A DNA stretch of 64,000 nt from the NCBI GenBank assembly GCA_958295665.1, contig OY282558.1:114752838-114816837 (forward strand). Direction: 5' to 3'. Below the pieces are notes generated by a model. It ran no database searches, was not told where the DNA came from, and was given only the letters and a program-made list of their open reading frames with translations. Both the position numbers and the translations under genes were made by a program. This stretch comes from Tipula vernalis (Eukaryota; Arthropoda; Insecta; Diptera; Tipulidae). The first letter of the stretch is position 1, and each line of letters begins with the position of its first letter. Positions 1-11,535 of this stretch are shown in pieces.

Positions 1-2127
1 ATGTTTTCTAGTTAGAAGATTATCATCCTTGTTGTTTCCTTTCTAAGGACTAATGCTGAAATGGTTTACATAAAATTGATACACAAGTCTTTTTTTAACT
101 AAAAATTCCTTTTATATAAATCGTTGTAGGGAGGATATTATACGTTATAAGCATTTTCCTCTGTACAGTTTTTCAAAGAAAAGTTTTCCTTCCTGTTTTC
201 ATTTTGAATTTTTGATTTGTTTTTTTTTAGTTTTGCCAAAGTTCGAAAGAAAAACTAAATTAAAGTTTTCTCTTCGTAAAAATACTATTGCATAAGTTTA
301 TGTACGAGTATGCATACGATATACTATGAATCTTATTACTGTTGAGAATAGTCAAAGTTTTTGGATTTTCTAAGAAATTTGATTTATATATTTACTTACT
401 AGCAGTAGTACAAATATATTAAATTATGTGTCAGTTAGAGTGAACTGAATGATGCTTAAATGAAGATTGTTTTAGGAATTTTTTTAGATACTATTTTCAC
501 TTAAAATCGAACATCTTTAAAGTGCATCGGATTGAATTTGGGTTAAGCTCCAAGTAATTTGATTGTTTAGTAACTGTACATATTTTCAAAATCTATGGCA
601 GCAAGTTTAAACATAATAAAACCATAAATAACTCGAATTGCTTAGAATATGAATTCAATGGCATTAGATTCATTAGAGAAATCTCGATGTCATTTATTTT
701 CAACCTTATTTGATTCTAGCAAAAGTACCCGGTATTTCGGGAAAAAATTAGTATTCATGAAATCACCGATTTCAGAGAATGATAAATGATGCATAAAAAA
801 AAGTCCTGCAGTTTTTGGTGATTGTTCTGTATAACGGTAATTTAAGTAGTTGTCGCTAATGATTTTAACTTCAAAATAATGATTGATAGCAAAAGCAATA
901 TATGTTCAAAATAATGTTTAGTACTTTCATCGGTTTCGGAACTGTATTTTCGAAGTTATTGATACAATTTGGACCGAACGGAATCGTTGTGTTAGAGAGC
1001 TCATGAGTATGATGCCCGTATTCAGGGAACTCTTATTAAGCATAATTGAGGTGTATCACTCCAATTAGCATTCTTGAATACGAGCGTAACTGCGCCAAAA
1101 ACACTATTTTCTATTTTGTAAGAGCCTCAGGTACTTCTCTTCCTGAGTGAAGTTTCTTCAATCATTTATTCAAACCGTTAAAATTTTCTACGTTGACGTT
1201 TACGTTTTAGCTTAAAGTTTTTTCATTTTACAACACAAATCTAACTTTAATTAGACAGCATTTGTCGCGCTTTCCATATTAAATTTGACGTACATTTTCA
1301 ATTTAAATCCTAAATTTTTTATTTTGCTCAGACGCTAATTTTAGACGATTTATTTTTGATTTCATATTTTTTGCAAAACATTTTCAACTTTGATATTTTG
1401 AACTTTTTTTAAGTAAAATTGTTTCTCTTTTGACTTTACTGAGATACTTTTAGTAATTTATATAATATTTATAGACCGCGGTTGCTTGACTAGCTTCTAT
1501 AGGACTAGCTCAACGTCATGTGATAATATACCAATACGTAAATCAAAAATTTCAATAAATTAAGAATCCTTTACCTTATTTCTGGATAAGTAGTGACTTC
1601 GTTTTAATGTTCTCGTTTTGGCGATAAATCAACATAATATGAGATCACATTTTATTATCACAATAACTATTATTGATGATTATTACACTAGACTTTAAAA
1701 CGTTTAAGACTTAAAAAATTATCGAACCGGAATTACTGCACCGACCATGGTCAGTTATTGACTAATGAAAATTATTTATTACAATTACTGTTGGATTATT
1801 AAATTTATTTGGTTTTATATTGATAAGTATGGAGCAACGACCTTGTCGTCGTAATGGTACATTTGCAAGTTAATGCTATTGTTTAAATGTTGTCGTCGTT
1901 CATCTGTGTAGATAGCTGTGTGGTGGAGTATGTTGTTCTGTTCTCTTATATTACCGTTATCATAACACAAATGTACATTGACTTGTATCTGTGTTTCAAT
2001 ATTTATTTTATATCGTTTACGTATTCGACGACAAATCATTAATACTAATAAAACTCAATGTACAATGTTATATCCAATGTATAGGGATAGCTCGGCTGGT
2101 GTAGATATTTGTGTTGGTTTTGTATTG
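1..2127. other. AT-rich stretch without a recognised gene
   Basis: No long open frame, conserved motif, tRNA-like fold or terminal repeat was found. The short open frames here have AT-driven composition and no family signature. The last part, from about 1800, may be the decayed 3' side of the Penelope-like relic that starts at 2320 on the minus strand, but I see no motif that proves it. Confidence 0.5.
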
Positions 2128-2320
2128 ATACAAAAAAGCATTGGCTTGAGATTATTATCAAAATCTGGGTACTGATGATTGTGCGCGAAATCCGTTTTAT
2201 TTTATTTGACTCATTTCTTGGTATATGCTCTTTGAACCGTTCTTCAAAAGTTCTTACTATTTGGATAATATAGAATTTGTCGAAGGTGATGCAGACCAGT
2301 TTATAAATTCCCTTCTTTTC
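2128..2320 (-). pseudogene. Penelope-like element GIY-YIG endonuclease relic
   Basis: The minus strand reads KKGIYKL, then FDKFYIIQ, then RTFEERFKEHIPRN, and after a frame change near 2190 HNHQYPDFDNNLKPMLFC. The order GIY, about ten residues, YI-, R..F..R..EH, then an H.Y.NF..NL.P block is the pattern of the GIY-YIG endonuclease that ends Penelope-like retroelement proteins. There it nicks target DNA for integration. The second core motif reads YII where YIG is usual, and there is at least one frameshift, so it is inactive. No reverse transcriptase was recognised on its 5' side (higher coordinates). This is a motif-based call from decayed sequence; a GIY-YIG gene of another origin is less likely because of the linker block. 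Confidence 0.6.
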
Positions 2321-3354
2321 GTTAATGGTTTGGGTTTGGTTTTTCGTTTTAGAATTGTTTGGTCCGAAATCTTACTAAATATTTGAGTTTTTTTGACTCA
2401 CTTTTGATTATATTGGGCAGAAAGTTTCACTGGGCCAAACTCCGTTTTCGTGGAAATTTCATCGAGAATCGCAGAAGGCTACATACGATTTTTTCGAATA
2501 CAGAAATTGTGTTCTATGACAAAATGTTGAAACGACAATACGTTGTACGACTATACTACTAAAACTTTGTGGAAGAATGTCGGGTGTTGGCATCAACCGA
2601 ACAGTCAATATTCCTCGCTATTTTTAACTGTCAGGTAGTGTGTGGAATTAGAAAGATCATGTTTCGATATTTTCGGATATATTCGGAATTTTTGGAGAAT
2701 ATCAAGCTTATTTCAGAATTTTATGATGATTCTTGATTTCGAGTTCACTCCAGTCCATCCGAGATTCTCGATGTTATAGTTTAAATTTGTAGAGCACTGT
2801 ACAAGCCATATGTTACCGGATTGTTATCGAAGATTTTATTCTTTTTGCGATTATTGGTGATTTTCGATATCACTCGAGTTATTCGAGATTCTTAGTGAGA
2901 TATTTTTTAAAAGACTTTTTAAGATATTTTATTCGAAGATTTTGTCATAGATTCCACTAGATTTTGTTATAGATCCCACTTTATTTTCAACCATTTTTAT
3001 ACATCGCATCTAAAATTTTGATTAATTGGTTCATCAACAACTACAACCTTGGTCGACCCAAGATTTCCCAAAAAATTGTTGGAACAATAATTTTAAACAA
3101 ATTAAAAAACATTGGTTGATCAATCAGTTGATCATTTTAGCCAGTGGGGATTAGTATTATTATTGATATTGAACATTAAACGAAAGTCGCAATCACCAGA
3201 GAACAATATTTGCTCTAATATAATATTCCCGCTTGTTTGCACATTTAACAGCGTATGAAAATGCGAACGAAAATACGTTGGCGAAAAATTGTTGGGGTTT
3301 TTTGTAATATTTGAATATTGAATTGGCATTGAGTTTGGGGTTGAGTTGAAGATT
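2321..3354. other. AT-rich stretch, nothing recognised
   Basis: I see no gene here. The part just above the Penelope-like relic would be expected to hold its reverse transcriptase, but none of the RT motifs is recognisable on the minus strand. Confidence 0.4.
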
Positions 3355-3560
3355 AAGTCAGGCGTCAATTTGCGGGTTAAGTTGAAGTTTAGTTGGACTT
3401 AAGTTGGGGTTGGATTAAAATATAGTGAGCAGTTGGCTAATTTTTATATATGCTGGTTTGATAATTGAATTGAAAGAGAGTTTGCGTTTGGGTAAAGGGT
3501 TGAGTTGGGGGCCGTTTACGGGTTGAATTGGGGTTGAGTTGGGATTAGTTTAGTGTTTAG
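3355..3560. repeat. TTGAGTTG-type degenerate minisatellite, locus 1
   Basis: Imperfect copies of TTGAGTTGGGGT and close variants follow one another, interrupted around 3420-3480 by a non-repeat segment. The same motif returns at 61.24-61.38 kb and 62.65-63.72 kb on this strand and at 41.88-42.60 kb on the other strand. A TATA-rich stretch followed by a TTGTATGTTTGTAT segment flanks this copy at about 3570-3605 and resembles the flank of the copy at 61.4 kb. Confidence 0.65.
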
Positions 3561-4789
3561 TGAGCAGTTGAACAATCTATATAAGTGAGTGCTTGTATGT
3601 TTGTATAGTGCATTGGAAATGGGATGTTGGCGTCAGTTGTTCAACTTTATTAACGAAGAACGTGGAGAGAAATAAACTTACATACTTCAATTTTAAACTA
3701 AGCATTAGTAATCATTTTGGGCAGAAGGTATCTGAACCGCAATTTTGGCCAGCAAGTTCAGAGGATCTGAACGTAAAATTTCAGCCACACGTCACCTATG
3801 TTTACCTAGTGTTAGAAATGTCCTTCATTAACATTTTCTTAAGTTTCACCAAAATATCATTCAATTCTCAAAAAATTATCTGTTATTATCTTATTATTTT
3901 AAAGAAGTTTAATGTTGCGGACTTGGTTCATATTAAGGATGAATTAATTTCGCCAAAGAAATTTTTTTGGCAGATTTGGTATTAATCACTTATTGTTTGG
4001 TATCTTTATGCATCTTTTGCAGTATTATACCACGATGTACCTTATAAATTACCCCTTGCATGTTAGATTGTATTTTTAAGACTGCAGAGGACAAAGCATT
4101 AATTTTGTTGTATACATTTTACTAAGATAAAATTTAATTCCAATGTTATTTTTATTAAGCATATTGTTTTAGTATTAATTTGGTTTGCGCTTAGGTATAC
4201 GTTAAAAAAACTACGGGCGAGTTCATGCTCAACTCGCGGAAGATTTATATGAAAACCTTTATTTATAAGTATCTATTGAATCATTTCAAGCCTTTCCGCT
4301 GAGAAACTTACTGCAGAAAGACGGCTCTTATTCGCTTTTATGGTTTAGAAAGTCAATAAGAGGTTTTAGGTTTGGGGGACGACCCTTACTGATATTAATT
4401 GTTGGCACCGAGAAATGCAAACGAGTTGCAATTAGTTCAAAATTCTTCACTACATCTATGTTTTTTGAGCATGAATAATGTACAGTTCTGTTAAGTTAAT
4501 CAATTAAACCAACCCTAAACGTTTTAAAATACACCATAATTCATATACGGCAAACTGGTTGCAGGTTCTAATATTTAGCCCATAGTGAATGGTCACGGCA
4601 AAATCGCTAAACATATCAAAATGGGGTCATTTTATCGCAATTGATCAGTTTGAACTAAATGAAATAAAGCGGTTATTGACCATAAAATCACAGCAACTGG
4701 CAATTCGATAGCGTATCTCGATGCGGCTTATTCCTTGTACCCATAACCAAACTCAGCAACAGCTTGAGCAATTCTAATAACAAAGCTAA
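3561..4789. other. Gene-free AT-rich stretch
   Basis: An open frame of 130 codons spans 3593-3985, but its composition and lack of any motif suggest chance. Nothing else was recognised. Confidence 0.4.
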
Positions 4790-5113
4790 AGGAAGATTTA
4801 CACGAATCACCTTGGATGATCATCATGGATGTATCATCCAAAGTGAAATATTTAGTTCAAAATTACTTTAAAACAAAATTCAATTTAATCACAGTATTTA
4901 TATAATGCCAGTTCAATTGCAAATTTTGTTTGAAAAGTAGGCGCATTTCAATCATTTAGAAGTTCTCTTGTGATTAACAAAATGTAGAACATGTTCAACT
5001 TCTTTCACTGTTCATCTTCGATGATCATTCTTGATGAAAGATGCATTTACATCGGTCATTTTGGATGATTCATCCTTGATGATCATTTAAAGTGAGTTGT
5101 GTAAATGCGCCTT
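4790..5113. mobile_element. Short inverted-repeat (MITE-like) element
   Basis: The segment at 4791-4847 and the reverse complement of about 5055-5111 match over roughly 50 bases with several mismatches. Both contain TTTACAC, then TCAC, GATGATCATCA and GGATG.ATCATCCAAA. The interior is AT-rich and has no coding sequence. I could not fix a target duplication, so the ends are approximate. It is a non-autonomous DNA element by structure; the superfamily is unknown. Confidence 0.55.
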
Positions 5114-5163
5114 AAGATGTATGAAATTTCATATTTAAAGCGTGCGTATACTTTTTCTCAAAT

Positions 5164-5366
5164 GAGCCGTTCAGTGCACAAATCGATTAACTTCACTTTT
5201 TGAAAAATCTTAAATTTAAGTGTCAAAGCACTTGGGTCATAACTTTTTATATTTATAATAATTAATTAATTAATTAATAATAATTAATATTTGAATTTAC
5301 ATTATTTCATCGCATTTCCCAACTTTTTGTTTTATGGAGTTAACCGATTTGTACACTGAACGGCTC
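5164..5366. mobile_element. 203-bp MITE with AAAT target duplication
   Basis: The ends are inverted copies: 5164 onward reads GAGCCGTTCAGTGCACAAAT and the reverse complement from 5366 reads GAGCCGTTCAGTGTACAAAT, continuing into CG[AG]TTAACT. The element is flanked by AAAT at 5160-5163 and 5367-5370. The interior is AT-rich with an (ATTA)n-like core near 5260-5290 and no gene. The 4-bp duplication and clean inverted ends support a transposed copy; the superfamily cannot be set from this alone. Confidence 0.7.
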
Positions 5367-6189
5367 AAATATACTTCCATTTTATTTTTTTGAATCACTT
5401 ACACTCATTGTTGTGCGTCTACACCTATTTTGAAATCGTCTACACGCAAATGTCGACAATAGCATAGACAATAGTTTTTGACGTAGACAATGTAGACAAT
5501 TCGTAGCCAAATAAAATTGTATTTTTGTTGTTGTTTTTTTTAACAGAGTTCCAAACTTATAGAAAAATATTACGCTCATATTTCAAGTTCCGAAATCATC
5601 CATAAAGCCAAAATCGATAACATCAAGAAAATTTTTCATTTCACATCCAGTGCGTACTAGGTTTTAACATATAAATAGTGCCCGGAAGTGCATGGCCAAA
5701 GATTGGGCGCTAAACTTTATTTTGTGTGAGGGTTAAAAAAGATGTGTGCCAAATTTCAAAACCGTACCGGTTTTGCTCTTTTAAATGTACACTGCGTTCG
5801 AAACCAAAATATTTTATACTTAAAATATCGAAAATTGAGTGTAAAGCCTCGTTCTCATTAGTCAAGTTACTTGAATTTAAATAACTTGAACCTACTTGAC
5901 AAACAAAAACGTATTATTTTGCTTGAACCCAAGTTATGCTTGAATCCAAGTTAATTTTACTCAAGTAAAGTAAAGGGCCTTTCAAGTTGAGTCGACTGAG
6001 GTGAGCCACATTATAATATTTAGTAGCGTGGAAAGTTCTTTATTCCAAAGTTGTGAAGTTAAAAATTTTTGACATTTACAAAAATTAAGTGGAGCATGTG
6101 CAGAAATCATATTTTTAATTGGAAATTTACCAATCCTATGAAGTTATGTGGAACATCGATTTAACCACTTGTTTAAATTACCTGGAATA
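5367..6189. other. Gene-free stretch with CAAGTT-rich segment
   Basis: No gene is seen. Between about 5860 and 6000 several CAAGTT/AACTTG words in both orientations give an imperfect dyad structure, which may be another short inverted-repeat element, but no target duplication was found. Confidence 0.35.
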
Positions 6190-6965
6190 TAATATATTCA
6201 TAGGTGGTTTGGCGTCTATGTGGTGGGGGGGGGGACCAAAGTTGAGTAGATTAATCTACCAGCTCCGTAACCTTCCAGTAGGGTGCGCATTACGTAAGCT
6301 GTTCTGGTCATGTATTAGGCAGCTGCGTTATGGGTACAATTGTGGAAGGGGTAACCTGTTCACAATTCGCAAGTGTACGTACTGCCTCCTCGTGGCAACC
6401 ACTGGTAACTAAGGCCATTTGGCACATTTTAGGCCATTTGGCACAGGCTAAAGTACGGCGCTAAAGGAGAAAACCTTGACAAAAACCCTAATCTAAGGTG
6501 GAACAGCATATGCCGATGGATGAATGGATGATACGTTAATCAGTCCAAAATATGCGGAATCTGGATACCAAGCACCCTCCAGTTTTATTTAGCCTTCCTG
6601 TAGTAAAGCTGGGTGACCTACAGGCGATTTGCAATTCCCAGCAACTCGTAAGAGTAAAATGCAACGAAAGACGGGGCAGGGGTAAGAATAAACGGGAGTG
6701 GGACAGCCCTCTCGAAGTCCTGGGGTTCTAACCGTCTTTCTAGCGGAACTACATGCTGTAGTAAACATCTAGGAGGGAGAGCAATAAGCCCAGATAGTAT
6801 GTATCACGTACCGGGAGGCAGTATCGTCAGGTTCATTAAGAAGCTGAATATTGACTGGACGGATAATTAAGCAGGGGCCAGCACAATAGATCTTTTAGGT
6901 CGCAGTGCGAAGTGGCTGATTGCCCGCATGCCCCCCCCCCCAATAATAATAATAATAATAATCAC
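6190..6965 (+). mobile_element. GC-richer island, possible LINE 3'-end relic with C and AAT runs
   Basis: This block is clearly richer in G and C than its surroundings. It ends in a run of C (6931-6941) followed by AAT repeats (6942-6962), the kind of simple 3' tail carried by I-clade and related non-LTR retrotransposons. Short pieces in changing frames near 6660-6840, such as KDGAGV, TVFLAELHAVV and MYHVPGGS, loosely recall the RNase H region of such elements (a TDGS-like start, FQAE, and an HVPGH-like motif). There are many stops and at least two frame changes. This is inference from weak motifs. A diverged, unrelated repeat is the alternative. Confidence 0.3.
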
Positions 6966-8062
6966 TATATAATTGAGTTAAATGATGAAAGATGTAATTA
7001 TTTTATAGTATTTTACAAAACGAAATAGAGCCAGGAAACTCGCGAAACATCCACAGCAGGCATTAGTGGCAAAATATCAGGCAATTTGGGAAATGTAATA
7101 AGGCATAACAATTAAACTGTTATTGAAAACTAATTACGGTATATTATTTAAAGGTTCTTCTAAGAGATATATGCTACAGTTAACAAATCCAGGCAAATCG
7201 TTATTAACAATTTCGGAAAATAGGTTAATAGTATCAGATGCGAATTGGTCAATTTTGGTTCAAGAAATTGTTAATTATGTTATAAATAATAACTTGTCCA
7301 TGGGTGTCAATCAATGCGAAGCAATGTCCGCCCAAATAGAATATCATTTTTCAAGTGAAAATGCGGTAAGCCTTTTTTAAAAGAATAAATATAAAATGTG
7401 CTAGCGTTTTCATTTAGAATATATTATTCATTCCACTCACAAAAAATGAAGTCAGAAGGGCAACTGTACGATCGGTATAACAATAGAATTTCGAAGCTTC
7501 GGAGATCTTCACTAATGCCTAAGCCAAGCGATTCAAACGACCCGAAACATTACAAAATGAAAATCTCTTAAATGGTAATAATGTTAAAAATAATTTTATT
7601 TAAAAATACTTAATTTAATACGTATTTTCAGCATACAACTTATTAGACAATGTTGATGAAGCCCGAATCATTTGTGAAAATTTAAAATATAATAGGGATG
7701 ACTTAAACCTGGAAAAGCATTTGCAAAATGGACATTTTCAGCACACTATCGGTTACAATGGATCAAGAGTATCACTGATAAAAATATTGATGCTATAATT
7801 AAAGAATGGCCAATTCACAAACTTACGGGCCTCGTTTAATAGACTATGATTTTAATGTAATGTGTCCACACTGCGGAAATATTTTGCATTAATGTTATTC
7901 AAATTATGGAAGCTAAAATTGTGGGACCACTATCAAAAAAGATGTTACTTGAGTATAAACAACAAAAGAATGTTTCATATGGTAAGATAACGAAATTAAT
8001 AACTTAGTTAACTAAATAAATAAAATAAATAACTGATAATTTCAGATGCTCGATCATGCATT

Positions 8063-8263
8063 TAAAACCCGATTTGTAATTTAAAATTTTAGGTTAAACA
8101 AAATAAAACTCAAACGGTTAGTCGATAACGCAGAAATACATTTTATTAAAAAAAACCAATAATTTACGTCTTTCTTCTTTGACATACTTTTTAAAATTAA
8201 AAACTATTTTCTCCTTTGTTTGTCTTCGTTGATTTCTTTTTGTTACAGGGTATTCCTGTTTCA
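8063..8263 (-). repeat. 3' LTR of the gypsy element
   Basis: 201 bp, paired with 12932-13132 at a constant offset of 4869 bp. In element orientation it starts TGAAACAGG and ends GGGTTTTA, so the usual terminal CA is TA here. An AATAAAATG polyadenylation-like signal lies in its second half. The opening TGA serves as the stop codon of pol. Confidence 0.9.
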
Positions 8264-10693
8264 GTCGTTCATCCTGTCACCAGAGATGCCTGCTTCCTCC
8301 AGATCTTCTAACGTACACCAAGGCTTTAATCGATCTGAACTGCATACCCCATCAAATTTCCGCTGAGTTTGTTCGGCTCCTGGAACATCGACAATGTGAT
8401 ATCTATCGTTACCAAGCGCTTTATCAATTAAATATGGTCCCCGATATTTTGGAATTAACTTTCTTGATGTACCACTTGGGGCACCGCCTTCCCACTTTAC
8501 GAATACCATATCGCCTTCGTTGTATTTATGAGGGGCACAGTGTGCTTTATCAAAACGTTGTTTCTGGCGTATGCCAGCTGCTTTCGTTCTCTCATAAGCT
8601 AGCTTGTTAATAGTTGCCACGTCATCATCGGTAAACTTATTATTTTCTATTGACAGCAACAATTTATTTTTAAATATACTTCGCGGTTCATATGTTAAGA
8701 TTAGCCTTTGAGGTGACAGTTTTGTTGTGTCATTGATCATTGTATTTAATGCCCACTGTATATTTCGAATATTTGTGTCCCATTTCCTATCGTCTTCTCC
8801 AACCATTGCTCGTAACATTCCCAAGATAGTTCTGTTGTACCTTTCACATTGGCCGTTAGCTCTTGGCGTTGCGGTAGCATTCAAAATATGTTTGATATTG
8901 TTTTCCGAACAATATGTTTCGAATGACCGTGCTGTAAATGTAGTGCCACGATCACTAATTAACCTCGTTGGAACTCCAAAATGAGTGGTCCAATCATTCA
9001 TAGCCGATATAACAGGAGCTGTATTCGTTGATTTTACTGCTTTGATAACTACGTATTTTGAAAACGCGTCTATTATAACTATCAAATGAGCATTACCTTT
9101 GGACGTTTTCGGGAAAGGACCCAAGTGGTCCACATGTATGGTGTGAAATGGTATTGGCGTCTTATCAATAGGATACATTTCACCTTCCTTTATTCCACCT
9201 TTCGATTTTGTATAACCACATTCCAGACACGACGAAATATATTTCTTTATATAGTCCCTTATTCGAGAGAACCAAAAGTGTCTGCGAATAACTTCAACCG
9301 TTTTTTCAATGCCCGGGTGTCCCATATCGTCGTGATTCATTTTAGCTATACGCCACTTTAATGTTCTGGGCACAACCCACATTCGTTTACCGTGTACAAT
9401 TCGGTACAATTGTTCTTTATATACCGTATAATCTGCATGCATCTGTCGTTCATCAGAATTAATTGGTTTTCGACCCATAACTTCGATGATTTTTTTAATA
9501 TCATCGTCTAAGCGTTGCATACCGACAAGCCAATCATCTTGCTGTGATACTAGGAACACATCAATCGTTGCTGGTTCAAGATCCACTCCGTCGTCAATTG
9601 TGTTCCGGCTAAGTGCGTCGACATGTTGCATCTTCTGTCCACTTCGGTGAACATTATTAAAGCTATATTCAGCCAATCGCAACCACCACCTTCCTATTCT
9701 TGGAATTAAATCCTTTTTCGTAGCGCAAGCTGTCAACGCAGCACAATCCGTGACCAAAGTAAATGGCTTTCCGATCAAATAAATACGGAATCTTTGAAGC
9801 GCTTCAACGACCGTCAAAGCCTCCAATTCATATGAATGATATTTGCATTCGTTATCCGTTGTTCGGCGACTAAAATATGACACAGGTTTGGTTTCACCTT
9901 TTTCGTCTCTTTGGAATAGTATACCGGCGAGGCCCTTGGAACTTGCACCGGTGCACACCTCATGTTCTAATTTCGGATTATATAACGTTAAAATATCGCG
10001 ACCTCCCAACTTGCTTTTTAATAACTCGAACGACGTTGTTTGCTCGTTTGTCCAGTTAAAGGATTCATTATTTTTAGTTAGTCGCGTTAGCGGTTCAGCG
10101 ATAATTGAAAAATTCTTAACGAATTTTCTGAAGTAACTTGCTAATCCGATAAATTGTCGTATCTCATGCTTATCTGTAGGCGTTGGAAAGGTTAGAATTG
10201 CATTGGTTTTGTTTGATCCCGGTCGTATACCATGAGAATCAATTTCATGGCCAAGAAATTCAACCTTCTCCTTGAAAAACTGACACTTCTTTAATTTTAA
10301 AGTTAATCCTCGTTGTTGTAGTACTTTCAATAATTGTTCCAACTTCTCCATACCTTCCTGGATGGTCGTACTTGGTATGATAATGTCATCCAAATAAACG
10401 ATTATATTATCGTCAACCTCTCGAGCGATGGCGTTCATCATTGTTTTTCAAACCGCCGGAGCATTTGTTAGCCCAAAAGGCATCCTCAAAAACTCGAAAT
10501 GCCCATCTGGTGTCACGAAAGCTGTACGAGGTATTGATTCAACTGACATTGTAATCTGATAATAACCGGATGCTAAATCCAGTACAGTGAAATAATTACT
10601 ACCACTGAGTCGTGATAGCTGATCTTCCATAACCGGTAACGGATGCTGGTCTCGTATCGTTTTATTATTCAATTGTCGGTAATCAATACACAT
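8261..10693 (-). pseudogene. pol: gypsy pol: RT palm, RNase H and integrase, one in-frame stop
   Basis: Read from 10693 down, the first 81 codons hold the RT segments CIDYRQLNNK, FTVLDLASGYYQI and LRMPFGLTNAP; a TGA then interrupts at 10448-10450. The remaining 726 codons (10441-8261) carry the second RT catalytic box YLDD at residues 16-19 and RNase H at about 150-260. Integrase follows with a zinc site (H370, H375, C405, C408) and catalytic D438, D497 and E533. RNase H has CTGAS at 163-167 where an acidic residue is expected, a probable inactivating change. Integrase looks intact. The product would copy the element RNA into DNA and insert it. The segment before 10693 lies in another frame because of the A-run loss, so this pol cannot be made as one chain. 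Confidence 0.88.
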
Positions 10694-11535
10694 TCGTTCA
10701 TCACCGTCCTTTTTTTAACTAGGACGACTGGACTAGCATAAGGTGATTCAGATTCACGTATTATTTTATGTTCCAACAATTCACTTATCATTGTTTTTAC
10801 TTTTTCGCGTTGATGGTAAGATAGTCTATACGGCCGATAGACAACTGGCTCATCATTTTTTAATTTAATTTCCATTTCGACATCCGTTTTCCCCAGTTCC
10901 TTTAAATTTCGAGCAAAACAATTACCGAATTTTGCTATCAACTTAAATAAACATTCGCGTTCACTCGGAGTCATACACTTATCCATATTTATTTCAGCCA
11001 ATAGGACTTCATTTATAACTCCATTTTGTCCATTTAACGAAATGCCACTTGAAACATCACATCTTTCTGCCATGTCCAAAGTTCGATTAATCAACAAGGT
11101 ATCGCTTATGTTGAGATTTTGAAATTTTAACGTATTGTGTTCTCTGATCATTGTTACGGTTGGTTTATCAATAAAATTTTGACCAATTAGAGATTGGGTA
11201 TTTAAATATTGGTCAGGAACAATAAGCAACTCAATCTCATCGGCCACTTCATCAATTTGAACCCTCGCTCGTATCTTCTCGTTGGCAACCACACCGCCAC
11301 CTGCAAATCCTTTGACAAACACGTTACATTTAATTCGTTCCATTCCAAGCCCCACGTTACTTTCTCGTATCATTGAGCATTGACTTCCACAGTCAATTAA
11401 TCCCAAAACTTCCACGTTACCGTTCAACATTACAGTTTTGATATAAGAACACGCATCGTCGGTTGTTTGAAAGATTTTTGAGCGCCAGTCATAGTAGAAC
11501 ATTCTGTTTGTCCCCTCGGATGAACACGCGAACAT
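10669..11535 (-). pseudogene. gypsy protease and start of RT
   Basis: This 288-codon frame overlaps the end of gag by about 105 bases in the -1 frame, as in elements that make Gag-Pol by programmed -1 slippage. Its protease site reads LIDCGSQCSMI with the catalytic aspartate at residue 48; the usual second residue Ser or Thr is Cys here. RT begins near residue 190, with the conserved SPYASPVVLVKK block near the end. The frame is lost in a run of A near 10712, where a one-base deletion shifts it out of pol. The ATG at 11533-11535 is probably not used if slippage from gag is the route. Confidence 0.82.

Noticed and set aside
3593..3985. 130-codon open frame on the plus strand
   Set aside because: AT-driven composition, no domain, no splice or start context beyond chance.
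8727..10136. Plus-strand open frames opposite the gypsy pol gene
   Set aside because: They lie antisense to clear RT, RNase H and integrase sequence and show no motif; shadows of the real gene.
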